64,000 bases of DNA from Ailanthus altissimus (GCA_946807835.1 OX327705.1:12182501-12246500), one strand, 5' to 3'; shown: positions 21,730-35,347, counted from the first letter of the stretch. Notes: generated by a model from the sequence alone, not told the origin. Translations and numbers: made by a program.

Positions 21730-24652
21730 CTAATGATGGTGATCCTGAACATAGCGTAAGCCACAATACTTGCAGACAGCTGGCTCCTCTTTATCAAGAC
21801 AGATGAACTCAATTGGGTGCCCAAGGGCAGAATTGCTGTCTACAGTCAGAAAGATCGCACAGGAAAGAAATTTCAGTGTATAATCCTTAGAAAAAGGTAT
21901 GTCATAATTAAAACTACTAGTTAAAAGATCAAAAATAAATAAATCATTTCAAAATGTGGCGTAGAAACAATCTGACCTCCTTCACAACCCACAATTCGTC
22001 CTTCAACTTTAATTGGTGGAACTTCGTTAATCAACTCCATTGGTGATTTCTTGCTAACATCCTATAAAGAAATGCAAAAGGTAGTCAGTTCTATTGACCT
22101 GTAATCATAAGAATCCAGTCCCTCCCACAACTAATTTGCTCCAGTGGGAGTGAAGTCACAGAATAAAACAAAAAAGAACTCAAGTTATTGCCGCTTAAAA
22201 CGGCATATCTTAAGAAGAAAAAAAAGATTATCATTATAGAGTATTACTTTAGTAATCAAATACTAAGAGTTGCTCTCTTTTTATGAGTTACATTCCCCTT
22301 TGCAATTGAGACTGCTACTAATGAATTGAAATACAGAGCAACTAGTACATGTAAATTTAATAAATAAACAAGCATAAATTTATCAAACTATAGCATGCAA
22401 ATAAGAAGCTAGCACAACAGTCTAATAACACTGGAAAAATGTTAATTTATGAAGAGAGTATTTGAAACTTTAAAACGTTATAAAAAAATATTATGAATTA
22501 GTAGTTAGTAGAGAATATAACAGTAAACTATGAAGCTAGCTTTGGTCGATTATCAGAAACATCTTATTTGGACTTATTGGACTGTATAATATGAATTAAT
22601 AGGGGTCTACTGTACCATAGAGATGAATCAGTTAACTAATACAGTAAGCAGACCAACATAAACACACAAAAGAATAATTGCTATGAAACACATAAAGACA
22701 GTAAATAAGAAAATTTTGAAAACATCAACTCAAGTTATGGCAACTCGTCTTGGAACTACCAAAATGAGTTAATACTTGGGATTACTAGGGAAACACAAAC
22801 ATATACAAAGGATTCTGTCCAAATTTCATAGAATCTTTAAAATTGTTATTTGAACTGAAATTATCGTAAGTTTACCAATCTTTCATGGGAAAATATATAA
22901 CTCTTAACATTATCAAATCCATTTGAAGCAATGTGCAAGTACTCTGAGGATCCTTCATTTCTCAGAGTAATATTCTCAAATATAAAACAATGAAGTCTAC
23001 AAACAAACTTCTAAAAAATTTACAACTCAATCGCAAAATTTAAAGCGTATCTCTTTAAGACATGCTGAGAACTTTCATAGGGCCTTGCACCGCGTCACCG
23101 AGCATCTAAGTATAGTGAAATAACATCTCTGAGGCAACAACTAGGATCCAAAAATATGGATGATACACGCTGTCACCCACATGCAATAAGAAGTCAGAAC
23201 AAATTAGAAGCAAGCTAGGGTAAGACATTGAAGCAGTAAAAACAGAAGCCATCTGTCTCTTTCTCTAACATAGTTCTGCAAGTTTAACTCAAGAATCTCA
23301 TCCTTAACCATGAAGAAAATTAAGAGCAGTATCATAAATAATATTGCCAGCCGTTTCTAACTACCTAAGACATGCATAGACATACATATAAACCTACCGA
23401 AGGCTAGAATTTCATATTTTAACACAAGCAAACCTTGTCATGAAATTCAGAAATAAGTTTCATATGATCGTTAAGGGCATTATTAGCTTTTCAGTATGGG
23501 TAACTTTCAGGCAATTGGTATTAGTGTCAGTTTGATAGCAGAGAGACGTACGCCTATACATATAGACAACTAGTCTATAGACAGGTGCCCATTTGGAAAG
23601 TCATATTCTGCTAATCCTGCCACTGAACTAAACTAATTGATCTGCAAATACAAACCATTGTGCAATAAAGTTTTGGCAGTGATCAACGTTCGGTATAGCA
23701 CATTTCCTAATCTCCAATCAAGTTGAAAATATGGAGTGTAAAGAGGCTATAAATGAAATGGTCGTTTTTAAACTGAGTGAAACCTGCTCGGAAATCATAT
23801 GCATGTGTATGGCCTTGGATACTCAGTAAAGGTCAATTGATTCAACCATGGTTAAAAAAGAAAAGAAATTTATTTAACATCAGTTCTCTCTTGTTACAAT
23901 TTCTTACATTTATGAACGACAGAAAACCAAACACGAGATTATTTCTTTTCAATTATAGAAACAGAACTATGACTCAACCCTGTCCTCTTTTAAGCCATTC
24001 ACACTCTACTTACACTTAGCACCAAATGCCCAGTATGTAATAATGATAATAATAAAGATTTTTCATAAATTAAAAAAAATTTCAAGAAATTTTTTGTTGG
24101 GATTGTATCCATGTAATAAATGACACAAAATTTAAGTGAACGAATAAACATGTAGCTGCTTCTTTTGAATATATCAACAGTGGCACCAGAAAATTGATCA
24201 CATTTTAATTATTATTATTGTTATTATTATTTTGATAAGTAGAAAAATATACATAAGTCGCACGAAGTCGAAAGCTACCCAAGGAATACATAAATAAATT
24301 GCCCATAATTTACTCTGAACAAAAGCTTGCTTATTCAAAGAATAAAGAATATTCTTCAATATACAAACGACACATTTTCAAATCTGAAAAGAAATTATTA
24401 TTATTATTTGGCGCTAATCAAATCTAGTACCGACCAGAAAAGAAAAACGTCTCGGGAAATTGTTTAAGAATAATTTCAATAACTTGACACGTAAATATTC
24501 CATATTAGAGAAATGTAGGGGGTAAAGATAAAAGGTACCTGCATCCATTTGGCGGTGTGGTTGCTGATTTGACCGCTTACAAGGCTCAGATTTCGAGTGG
24601 TCGACGGAAAATTCGACGATTTGATTAGGGTTCTCAACAGAGACGACGCCAT
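21730..24652 (-). CDS. NDUFS6: NADH dehydrogenase iron-sulfur protein 6 (complex I, NDUFS6), 3 exons
   Basis: Minus-strand exons 24652-24539, 22061-21977 and 21839-21730 join to 102 codons, close to the plant family size. The first exon gives a Ser/Arg-rich mitochondrial presequence (MASSLLRTLIKSSNF). The mature part has the plant signature KWMQDVSKKSPMELINEVPP and ends CKYCGLRYVQDHHH. The zinc ligands of the CHCC fold are C64, H74, C89 and C92. NDUFS6 is a matrix-arm accessory subunit of respiratory complex I needed for late assembly. Both introns are GT-AG; intron 1 is 2477 bp and intron 2 is 137 bp. No damage was seen. The gene converges with ATAD3; the gypsy element sits between their 3' ends. 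Confidence 0.95.
22062..24538 (-). other. Long first intron of NDUFS6
   Basis: 2477 bp, GT-AG on the minus strand, AT-rich. No transposon terminal repeats or coding motifs were recognised inside. The 96-codon frame at 24414-24704 is an antiphase shadow of exon 1. Confidence 0.75.
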
Positions 24653-25616
24653 TGATATTTGCTATTTGCCAGACTCGACAATCAAGAGCCAGACAACCCC
24701 ACAAAAAGCTTAATTTTGTTAGAGAAGCGGAGCAGCACCAGCAGAATATAGTAATGATAGCCTACTAGTACTAGCTAAGTACTGGCCTTAAGAAGTTAAA
24801 TGGGCCGGACCAAGATTTGGTTATTAACTTATAGGCCCACCAACAGCCTACTTTCACATTATTTACCCTTTTTTTTAATTTAGAAAAAAGCACGCTTCAG
24901 CTTTATTTTTGACACGAGAAAAAGATTGAACTCGAGATCTTCGTTAACGTAGATGTATTATTGATATTTTACCATTGATCTGTTAACACAAAAATAAAAT
25001 CATACTTCACTTTTGCTTATATACTCTATTTATTTAACAATAATTTAAAATATACCACCCCGTTTGATTTTGAAATACAACACCATTACAAAATTAATTT
25101 TGAACACAATAATTTTAAATATAATGCTCATCAAATATCTTTAATAATAAAAATATTATGATTTTGGTATTGTTACAAATAACAACACTTTCATATTATT
25201 TTTCTCATGTTGCAATAGATTATTAACTCAAAGCATGCTTTTTTTATTCCAAGAAATAACTCGTTATTTATTTTTAATTAATATTGTTGACCTATAAGGT
25301 CATAATAACCTTAATTTTAATGATAACAAATCAATATTTTATTTTGTACAATTATTATTACTTGATATTTTGTTATGAAGTTTATCAGTTTGAAGTGAGA
25401 TCAAGTATTTCCATTTACTTGTGTGAATTAGTGATTTGATTAGGTTGAGTGATTTGTTTATAAAACATGTACAAATAAATTTGTTGAGCATATTATTAAA
25501 TAATCGGACAACTTATTAATTGAAAGGACTCAAACTTAAATAAAAGATTTGGCCAATTTGATTTGTTTTAAGACCAAAGAGCAAGTAAAATTTGATATAA
25601 TGAAACGGTGAGATAT
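24653..25616. other. NDUFS6 promoter side and intergenic stretch
   Basis: About 960 bp upstream of NDUFS6, AT-rich and without coding motifs. It must contain the NDUFS6 promoter. No clear TATA box was picked out. Confidence 0.4.
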
Positions 25617-25953
25617 TGTTAAGGATTCTTACGTACTCTAATACCTATTAATTTGATATTTATCACTCTAGAATCTTATGTATTTTATGAAAACTTTTAT
25701 TCACAAGCAAAATAAGAATAAATAAGGATTAACAAAAAAAAAAATAGAGAAAACAATCACATAAAAGATATAAACATATACGTGGTTCGGTAAAACTACT
25801 TAGTTCATGATTGATTACAGACCCAACTTTTTTTATTCTAATTCTTTAATAGCCAAAAAAACCTATTACAAGAGAAGCCCAAGAAACATAACAATAGAGA
25901 AACACTTAAAGGATCTACTTAGTGTTTTTTTTGTGCTTATGCACTCAACACTT

Positions 25954-28534
25954 TGTTGGGATTTATGCTTACGTGTCATTATTTTATATATGAATATTTA
26001 TTTAATATTTATACTAGTATTATCATTTTATTAAATTACTAATTATATTTTATATATGGTAAGATTCTTGTAACATTTCAAACATTATATGATTTGAAAG
26101 AGTTAGATTTTGTCTAAATGAGTTTAGATAAGTGTTAAGAATTAGCAATGCTAAAAGTTATTATAACACCCTAGACAAATCTCACATCGCCAAGGCACGG
26201 GAGAGATGCTGGGTTTATAAAGGGTGACCTACACCTTAATTGGTAAGACACGTTTTGGGTGAAGGATGCTTGTGTGAAGCCAAGAACAAAACCGTGTGGG
26301 CTTGGGCCTAAAGCGGATAATATCTTGCTAGGTTTGGGTTGGGTCATGACAGATGGTATTAGAGCCACTCCCGGTGTCCTCTTGGATGGTGGTGGGGTAA
26401 ACCTCAGCGAGGATGCTGAGTCCCTAAAGGGGGGTGTATGTAACACCTTAGGCAAATCCCACATCGCCAAGGCATGAGAGAGATGCTGGGTTTTTAAGGG
26501 GTGACCCACACCTTAATTGGTAAGACGCGTTTTGGGTGAAGGACGCTTGCGTGAAGCCCAAGAAAACAACTGTGCGGGCTTGGGCCCAAACGAACAATAT
26601 CTTGCCAGGTCTGAGTTGGGTCATGACAGTTATAAATGCTAAGAGTTGTCATTGATAAGAGTTATCAAGTTATAAGAGTCAGCGATATCTAAAGAGTTAG
26701 AGCATTGTCTGAAATGGGACAAAGACTTGATAATATATTAGTAATGACGTAATTGCAAAGAGTTGGAAATAGTGTTAGGAAATGTTATTATGCTAATATG
26801 TTCTCAAATATTATGTTCCTGATCTATCTTCACTGATGCTAATCTGTCGGTGAATACCTTAATAAATGTAGAGATCGGTGTATATATATATTTGAATGAT
26901 TTAGATGGTTAATCTTAGCAGACCATGAGTTTAGTGGAAGCTCGTATAGAGATACAGATATTTAGTAAGGACTGAATACTGAACAGACTTATAAAGACCT
27001 CCAATAGACATCCTATAAGGCTATCAATGGAGAGTCTTTCCAGTTGAGTGGTATTCATGGTCCTTTAACCTGAGTGCCACGGTAAGCTTGTGAGTGATCT
27101 ACCATACTTTTGTTCTACACATGTCAAACATATTGTGGTCTAAGTGCTGGGTATCGCTAGGTATGGTCTGATACTCATGGAGTTCAGTGTGCATAGATAT
27201 AGGATCCATCAGCTCATTTGGTTGAGTAATATATCCCAACGCTCTAAGATTGTATTTTAGAAAGTCTTATGGCCATAAGCAATCATTACCGAGAAAAGAG
27301 TTTAACCCTAGAGATAAATAATATCACAAAATATTTAGGAATATTATTTATTGAAATACAATTCTAGAGATAAGCGTTCGGTCGAGCATATGGAGATTTG
27401 ACGATGTTGATCTATATCTCCGCTCTACCAGGATATAAATGATAGAGGAATTATATGAATATGTTATAACCTCAACTTGTATGGTCCAATGCGTCATTTT
27501 GTAATATTCGTAACGTGTGTGTGGGGCATCGTTCACAGACGCATGGAGGAGTTCTATATGACAATTCGGACGTGGACCTAGAGAGTATCATAATATGAAG
27601 TGTACTCGTTGTGTTATGGGGCAACATTATGGATTGAACAGTTCTATTTTAAAAATTTCAGCAAACCGAAAATATATTTTAGGGTTCCTTGGGTTGTGCA
27701 CTTATCTAGACTTAAATATTAAGTACATCACTTAATTAGTTGACAAGAGTTGTTAACTAATTAGATGTTAACAAGTGGCACAATTTTGTTTCATAAATTA
27801 TTTCACTATGAATTCACCCATTAACTATGTTAATAAAATCAAATAAGGTAAAAATAATTAATTATTCAAATAATTTTTGAATAATTGAATAAATATTATT
27901 TAAATAAATAATAATATTTATTTACTTGTTTATTATTTTGGTTTAGGTGGGAGACATATACCTAATTAGGTATAATTGCTACAAAATATTATTTTTTAGT
28001 TTTTTAGTCATTTAATTAATTTTGGGAGCACTTGTGAAGTACTTAATATACCTAAAAATTATTTGAATAATTGATTAACAAATGGTGAAGCAAAAAATGT
28101 GCAAGGAGAGGGATTGAGAGAGAGTTTGTTTTTTGAGAGTTTTTCTTTGAACAAAGTGTTGTGAGAAAAACTAGAGAGAAAGAAAAATAAATTCCTCTTA
28201 TTCTTCTTTCAAGAAATAAAATCTTGTTGCTGGAAATTCAATTGTTGCTATTCTAACTTCACATTCCCACCAGATTATTGTGAACTAGAATTGAACAATA
28301 GTGCACTTCAAGGTAAGCTCAAAGTTAGAATTAGGAAGAATCCAGAATTGAAATCTTCACTAAAGTTCTTCAAATGTATATTTTCTGTCATCTTATGTTG
28401 TTAATGATATAAGTTGCATGTGTATATGTTGATCATATTCTTAATTTCGCTGCAAATCATGTATATGATACATGTATTTAGTTTTTTTTCAACATGTATA
28501 CAATCACATGCATACACCTTAAAACACGTTAACA
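25954..28534 (+). repeat. 5' LTR of copia family A, interrupted by a TRIM
   Basis: Starts TGTTGGGATTTATGC and ends GTTAACA directly before the primer site. Without the 472-bp TRIM insertion plus target duplication it is about 2.1 kb. It aligns along its length with 35367-37424 with scattered substitutions. Confidence 0.88.
26162..26628 (+). mobile_element. TRIM (terminal-repeat retrotransposon in miniature), 467 bp
   Basis: Two 190-bp direct terminal repeats (26162-26351 and 26439-26628) flank 87 bp. That spacer starts with a tRNA-iMet-type primer site (TGGTATTAGAGCC, 26354-26366) and ends with a G-rich polypurine tract (about 26426-26438). A perfect 5-bp duplication GTTAT sits at 26157-26161 and 26629-26633. 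The repeats end in TGACA. The left one begins TA where the right one begins TG. No protein is encoded, so it is mobilised by other elements. Confidence 0.92.
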
Positions 28535-28536
28535 AG

Positions 28537-28548
28537 TGGTATAAGAGT
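28537..28548 (+). other. Primer-binding site of copia family A
   Basis: tggtataagagt, two bases after the 5' LTR, is a slightly mutated TGGTATCAGAGC initiator tRNA-Met primer site. The copy after the 3' LTR at 37427 keeps tggtatcagaac. Confidence 0.8.
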
Positions 28549-28984
28549 ATGTTTATTGTGTTTTGGGGTTGTTGGAGTGTTATATGAAGTGTTTAGAATG
28601 CCTGAAAAGAGTAAAAATTACATTTTGAAGTGTAGAAAAATAGTTTCTATCGAAAAAATGTTACGGCACTAGGAACCGAACACTGGGACGTTCATGTGTT
28701 AACATGAACACTGCGACGTTCAATTATGAATGCAAGGGCATTCGTCGTTGAATACTGGGGTGTTAATTATATAATGCTGGGGCCCTATTGGTGGGGTTAG
28801 TTGTGTTTACATAAACAAATATTTTAATTATAAATTAGATTCGTATGAGATGTGAAAATTTATTGTAATTATTAATGGTAATAGTAATTATAATAATTAT
28901 TAAAAAAATATTAAATTGAAAAACATCTCTCTAAATCAGATTAAATAATATTGTATTATGAGATAATATTATATAATAATCCAT

Positions 28985-29330
28985 CTTGTCAATATGGTAT
29001 TAGATAGTTCATTTTGGTCTTTTCTAATATTGCTACAGCGTGAGGGATTGGTCGAGGTGATTTGAGCTATGCTGGTTAAATATGAGATGAGGCAAATATA
29101 TGCGAATGTATTGCCCAATATTGCTATAACGTGAGGGTTATACTGGTAGCATATATTTGATGTTTGACAAGTTAATTTAGAATACACTTATCTAATATTG
29201 CTACAACGTAAAAATAAGGTGTATTTAGGATCAGTGGTAAGAGTTGCATAAGATGCAATTGACAAGAGTTGTCTACCTTTTGGGTTTGCAAAGGCCAATA
29301 TTACAACAACGTGAGGCTAGAGTAAAATTT
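28985..29330 (+). repeat. Leader repeats of copia family A
   Basis: A motif close to caatattgctacaacgtgag appears four times, near 29026, 29114, 29196 and 29302, with spacing of about 80-105 bp and diverged sequence between. It lies in the untranslated leader between primer site and gag. Confidence 0.7.
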
Positions 29331-29536
29331 CAAAGGGATCCACTTCTCACAGTATAGTTTAAAGAATCTAAAACTATTATTTTTTCATTTGAGAGATTAA
29401 AGGGATTATGTAAAATAGTGGAATGAAATTTTTAGATTAAAAAATGTATAACTGTTATACTCATGATCTAAAACGTTATTTATTAGTGATTGAAATGTTT
29501 CGCTAACATCTTTTTCTTTTGCCTTGTCAAGTTCAA

Positions 29537-32500
29537 ATGACTTTAAGTAACCCACTAGTTCGTATCCTTAATGTATACCAAGTCAAAGGTGCAAACAATT
29601 ATGCTGACTAGCTCATGAATCTTAGAATAGTCCTGAATTCTGAAATACTTACATATGTAATTGATCAGCGCTTGCCCTGAGCTGTTTTTGATAATGCTTC
29701 TATTGGGGATCTAATATGTGCAAGTGTATGCATGTACAATAGTATTTATTGCATAAAATACGTATCACATACATATTTAACACTGCGGAATAATTAAATC
29801 ATGCAATAAACACAATAAATAATATATTAATTATATTAATATATTTAAAGGATTGAGAAATCACTATAATGTGTAACGTTATACATGTGTATCCTCGGAG
29901 TTTGCCTGGAGACCAACTCGTTGCTAGTTTTAGTTACCAACTTGGTGGGCTTGATAAGTTAGAACAACAACTCTTAATCTAGCATTAGGCTTAACTTTTA
30001 AACCCTTTAGAAGTTATTTTATCTTTGATCAATAAAATAAAATCTTATGTTATAATAACTGGTAGCCAATAAAATCAAACAATAAAATTAATTTCAACAC
30101 TTGAAATTAATCTTAAAAAGGAATCTTTATCCCTTATTTTTGCTTGATATTTGGCCGGCCACTAACCCAAACAATTTCCTTCAATTTCATTTTATTTCAA
30201 GACAACATCAAAATGAAAGAAATTGAAGCAATTCATCATGCTTCTCTCGGTTCACACACACACACACATATATATCTCAATTGATAATAAAATAATAATA
30301 TTATGTATTAATAATGGAAGATAACTAATAGGCATTAATAATATAATATATTATATAATAAAATAATATATAATGAGATATTTTGATTATTTAACAATTA
30401 AATAATCAATGTATGAAATAACTATTTTGTCCTTTATTAATTGTTATCAAGTCTACCTTTTAGCAGGTCCCACCAAATTTCACACTTGGGTAAACTCAAT
30501 CGAGAGTTCACAATGCGCCATGTGTTATTATACAATTAGTAAATAATAATTATTGACTAATTAGTGTATTTAACGCTTAAATATAAACACACACGTATTC
30601 CTGTAGTAGTGCTGGATATTACTGGATTAAACAATTTAATTCAGTACGTTGCCCCAGTGCACAATAAGTACACTCTATGTCACAGGACTTCCTAGGTCCA
30701 CACCTAATTCGTCAAATGAAACTATTCCATGAGTCTATGAACATTGCCCCACGCATATGTCACGAAAATACAAATTAGCGCGTCAACCATCTAAGGTGAG
30801 GTCATAACGTATACGTATAGTCCTTCCGTCATGATATCCTGGATGTGCTAGGGATATAAATTATCACTTTCAAATTCCCATGTGCTCATCCATGTCATAT
30901 ATCTAGACTTGTATCTCATTGAACAATATGTGCAAACTCTTTTACCATATTGTTTCACCCTATCGAAAACTCTTTCCTGGGATTAATGCTTGTGGCCAGA
31001 AAACTTTCTGAGATACAGTCTCGAAGCATCTAGATATCTAACTCCCATGCGAGCTGACGGATCTCATATCTGTACATACCAGACTCCATAAAAGGTCTGT
31101 AACATGCGTGGAACCAAAGTATGGTGGATCACTTACAAGCCTACCGTGGCATTCAGGTTAAATGACCACATATACTACTCAATTTGAGAGGATCTTCCGT
31201 TGAAGGCTTACATAGGGTGTCTATCAGAGGCCCTCGTAAGTCTATCCTATATCCAGTCCTAATTGGATACCCATATATCAATATGAGCTCCAAGCTCACA
31301 GTCGGCTAGAAATGACCATCTATACCCTATAGATACGACATATACTGATCCATATAAAGGTATCCATCGATAGACCCACATCGGTAGAAATAGATTAGGG
31401 ATAATATTCGAGAACATACTTGCGCAACTAACATTTATATCTCTTAGTGTGGCTAACTATTAGCCCTTATCTAAACTTCTTTAGATCAGATCTGAACTCT
31501 TTCAGATCATACAATGTCTATAATGTTACATTGCATAGTACCATATAAATAGGTATTAACGATTTAATGAGAATGTACACATGTATAAATACATAAGTAT
31601 ATGTACATTCAGGGATGACACGTAAGCACTAACCCTAACAGCTTCTCTAAAAGAAAAGAAGACATATCGAAAATAGTTAGATGATAATTTGAAAGTCAAT
31701 CATACATCATCGGCTCAATGTCTATGGAGCTCTAAAGAGAGCATGTCCATATAGACAGTGCTGAGAGTATAATGCTCTACCTGGAAGAGTTATTTGGTGA
31801 CCGGTCTTGAGTTAAAATATACAGGGTTGTCAAATCCCTCTTTCAAACTAGACTACTCGAAGGCAGTTTAGTAAGTCCCCATATCCTTAAGATCATATCT
31901 CATATTGAGAGGTTAGAAACCATGGATATCTCACTGAGCAATACATTGGGGCATAATTTGATTCTCCAATTACTTTCAAGGTCATTTGTACAGTTCATCA
32001 TGAACTTCAACATGTAAAGATTGACCTCTACTTATGCTGATCTTCATAACATGCTGAAAATAGCACAAGAGGACATGACCAAAGGGGGCACGACCTTCTA
32101 TATTCAGGGTGCTTCATCTTTTATCCCAAAGAATTTTAGGAATTTCAAAAGAAAGAATAAAAAGAAAGCAAAGTATGCAGTCAAAATGGGTCCTCAAAAG
32201 CAATACATGTCCTAGCTTCAACATAAGAACAAAGTAAAAGGAAAATGTTTCTATTGCAGCGAGAATGGGCATTGGAAGAAAAATTGCCCAAAATACATTG
32301 TCACGATTAAAAAGACCCCCTCAAGTATGCCCTTGTCTATCATTGACATTTCTTTAGCATTTGATGCTAATACTTGCTAGGAATTAAATATTGTTTGTCC
32401 TTCTCATATCTGCAATATATTGCAGGGTTTGAAAGAAGTTAAACTGTTATAGCCTGGAGAAGTACAACTTCGTGTTGAAAATGGAGATTTCTTATAAGTC

Positions 32501-35347
32501 GAGACTATTGGACGTTTTAATTTACTTCTTCGATGTAATAAAATTGTTGTATTGAGTAATTGTTATTATGTGCCAAACATTATTATTTCCATTCCTGTAT
32601 TAGATAATGAGGGATATCATATGTATATACAGAACTGTTTCTTATGTTTGTATGATTTGGATAATATTTTATTAGCGGAATATCAGTTGATTAATGACCA
32701 TTATAATTAGATACAACAAGAAATGTCATGAATGTATAGGTGAATGCTAATAATAACTCGGGAACTTTAAATGATACAGAATTGTGGCATATGAGATTAG
32801 GTCATATAAGTGTGAGACGCTTAACTCATTTGGTTAAAGATAGTCAGATACCTGATCTGACCATAGAGCCTTATCCAGTTTGTGAATCTTGTATTCAAAG
32901 AAAAATGACAAAAGCTCCATTTATTGGTGTTTGACACCGCGCTACTAATTTATTGAAACTTGTACATAGTGATGTATGTGTCCAATGAATCATACTGTAA
33001 TGGGTGGCTTTTGATACTTTGTTATCTTTATCGATAATCTATCATGATTTAGATACGAGTTTCTTATAAAACATAAGTTAGAAACTTTTGAAAAGTTCAA
33101 AGAGTTATTAATCAAAGTAGAGAAACAAATTGGAATATATATCAAATGTCTTCAATCAGATCAAGGCAGTGAATATATGAGCAGCGAATTTTAGATTATT
33201 TAAAGGAGAATGGGATTCTCACTCAGTATAGTCCTCTAAGTACTCCACAACACAATGGTGTTTCAGAGAGAAGGAATCGAACTTTATTGGATATGGTCCG
33301 ATCGATGATGAGCTTCACCGATCTCCTTGATATTTATTAGGCTATGCTCTAGAAACTGTTGCTCATATATTGAATAGAGTTCCATCGAAAGGTGTTCCTT
33401 ATACTTCTTATGAGATATGAAATGAAAGAAAATTGAGTCTTAAATATGTGAAGATTTAGGGTTGTTTTGCTTACGTAAAAGTTACGAACAGGATAAACTT
33501 ACACCTAAAGGAAACAAGTATCATTTTATTAGATATCCTAAAAATTCAATGGGTACCAGTTCTATGATCTTGAGGAACAAAATATGTTCATTGCTCAAAA
33601 TGCCACTTTTCTAGAGAAACAGTTTCTCATGGATCATAGAGATTGTAGAAAGATTGAATTAGATGAACTCAATTAGGATGTGAATGAACTAACGATAGAA
33701 CCTCAGGCTTAATTGAGCAGAATACCTTTGACACAACCTCTTGGTGTTTTTTTGATTAAAGAAAAGGATCCTTTGATTTATAGAGAGGCGAGGTTGGACA
33801 TCGATTCAAAAAAATTGGCAAGAGGCCATGAAATCTGATATTGACTCAATGCATCAAAATTAAGTTTGGGACTTGGTTGAGCTTCTTGAAGGAATTGTTC
33901 CTATCTGTTGTAAATGGATTTACAAGCGAAAACATAGGCCTAATGAAAAGGTAGAAACCTTTAAGGCTTTAAGGCCTGTCTGGTGGCAAAAGGTTATACT
34001 AAGCGATATGGGATCAATTATGAGAAAACCTTCTCACCAGTAGTGATGCTTAAGTCAATTCAAATTTTATTGGCAATTGCTGTATATTGTGACTATGAAA
34101 TTTGGAAAATGGATGTAAAAAAGGCTTTCTTAAATGGATATCTTGAAGAAGAGATCTATATGGAACAACCTAAAGGTTTTACATCTAGCCAAACTTTTAG
34201 TTTAGTATGAAAACTAAAGAAGTCTATTTGTGAACTTAAGTAGGCTTCTTGAAGTTGGAATCTTCATTTTGATGAAGTAATCAGAGGGTCTGGTTTTATC
34301 AAGAATGAAGAAGAATCATGTGTGTATAAAAAGAGCAGTGGGAGCATGGTAGTTTTTTTTGGTTCTTTAAGTAGATGACATACTCATTATCAAAAATGAT
34401 ATTGGTGTGTTACAGTCAGTTAAAAGCTACCCTAGTAAGAATTTATCTATGAAGGATTTTGGAGAGGTTTCCTATATAATGGGTATAAATCTTTATAGAG
34501 ATAGAGTTAGGAGGCTTATAAGACTCTCTCAATCATCGTACATAAATAATGTCTTAGAAAAGTATAATTTAAGTAACTGTAAGACAGTTAATATACTTTT
34601 TAGACATGTTGTTTATCTTTCGAGGAAGATGTGTCCTTAAAGTAAAGATGAAAAGGTTAGAATGTCTAACATACTATATGCATCAGCTGTAGGAAGCTTG
34701 ATGTATGTCATGATGTATATGAGATCTAACATCAGTATGGCTGCAAATATTACAAGCCGATATCAGTATGATCCAGGCAAAGGCCATTGGATGGCTGTGA
34801 AACATATTCTTAAATATCTTAAAGGTACTAAGGACAATTTCTGATATATGGAGAAAGTGAATTAAAAGTGAGAGGATACATAGATTCAGACTTCCAGTCT
34901 AATCTAGATTATAGAAAGTTTACATCTGGATACATATTCATTCTTAATGGTGCTACAATTAGTTGGAAGAGCAATAAATAGTCGTCTATAGCTGATTCCA
35001 CAATAAAGGCAGAATATATTGCAGCCTCAGAAGCAGCAAAAGAATCAGTATGAATACATAAATTTTTCACTGAACCTAGAATAGTTCCAAGTGTAATGGA
35101 TCCTATACCATTGTTTTGCGATAATAATGGAGCCATTGCATATGCTAAAGGGTCGAGAGTATACAACAAGTCTAAGCATGTGGAAAAGAAATACCATATC
35201 ATCAGAGAAATCTTGGTTAAAGGAAATATAATAGTTTGTAGAGTAGATTCTATAAAAAAGGTAGAGGATCCACTCACTAAAGCTTTAACTCCAAAAGTAT
35301 TTGAAAGACATGTAGAGTTAATGGGCATTCGATACCATCTTGAATGA
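29537..35347 (+). pseudogene. Copia family A gag-pol, broken
   Basis: Gag begins at ATG 29537 (MTLSNPLVRIL) and resumes after the nested solo LTR at 31641. Its zinc knuckle CFYCSENGHWKKNC is near 32251-32292. Next come a damaged protease (SHICNILQGL near 32402) and the pre-integrase zinc domain (WHMRLGH...CESC, 32740-32934). After broken integrase core pieces (32940-33520), the copia reverse transcriptase has KMDVKKAFLNGYLEEEIYME (about 34109-34168), SYIMGINLYRD and YASAVGSLMYVMMYMRSNIS (34676-34735). RNase H ends with HVEKKYHIIRE and DPLTKAL (35096-35347). Several stops replace expected tryptophan or glutamine codons. It cannot make a full polyprotein. Confidence 0.88.
29702..31640 (-). mobile_element. 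Solo LTR of copia family A, minus strand, inside family A gag
   Basis: About 1.94 kb that matches the reverse complement of the family A LTRs. For example, the stretch with cctaggtccacacctaattc near 30690 mirrors 27570. GCTTCT occurs on both flanks (29697-29702 and 31641-31646), giving a target duplication of 5-6 bp. The gag frame continues across the insertion. No internal sequence is left, so LTR-LTR recombination removed the rest. Confidence 0.85.

Noticed and set aside
24414..24704. 96-codon minus-strand frame overlapping NDUFS6 exon 1
   Set aside because: It is out of frame with the conserved NDUFS6 reading; the real frame starts at 24652 and splices at 24539.
26171..26509. Frames on both strands across the TRIM
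   Set aside because: They run through terminal repeats and primer site of a non-coding element.
28985..29330. CRISPR-like spaced repeats
   Set aside because: Repeats are degenerate, spacing is irregular and the context is a plant retrotransposon leader.
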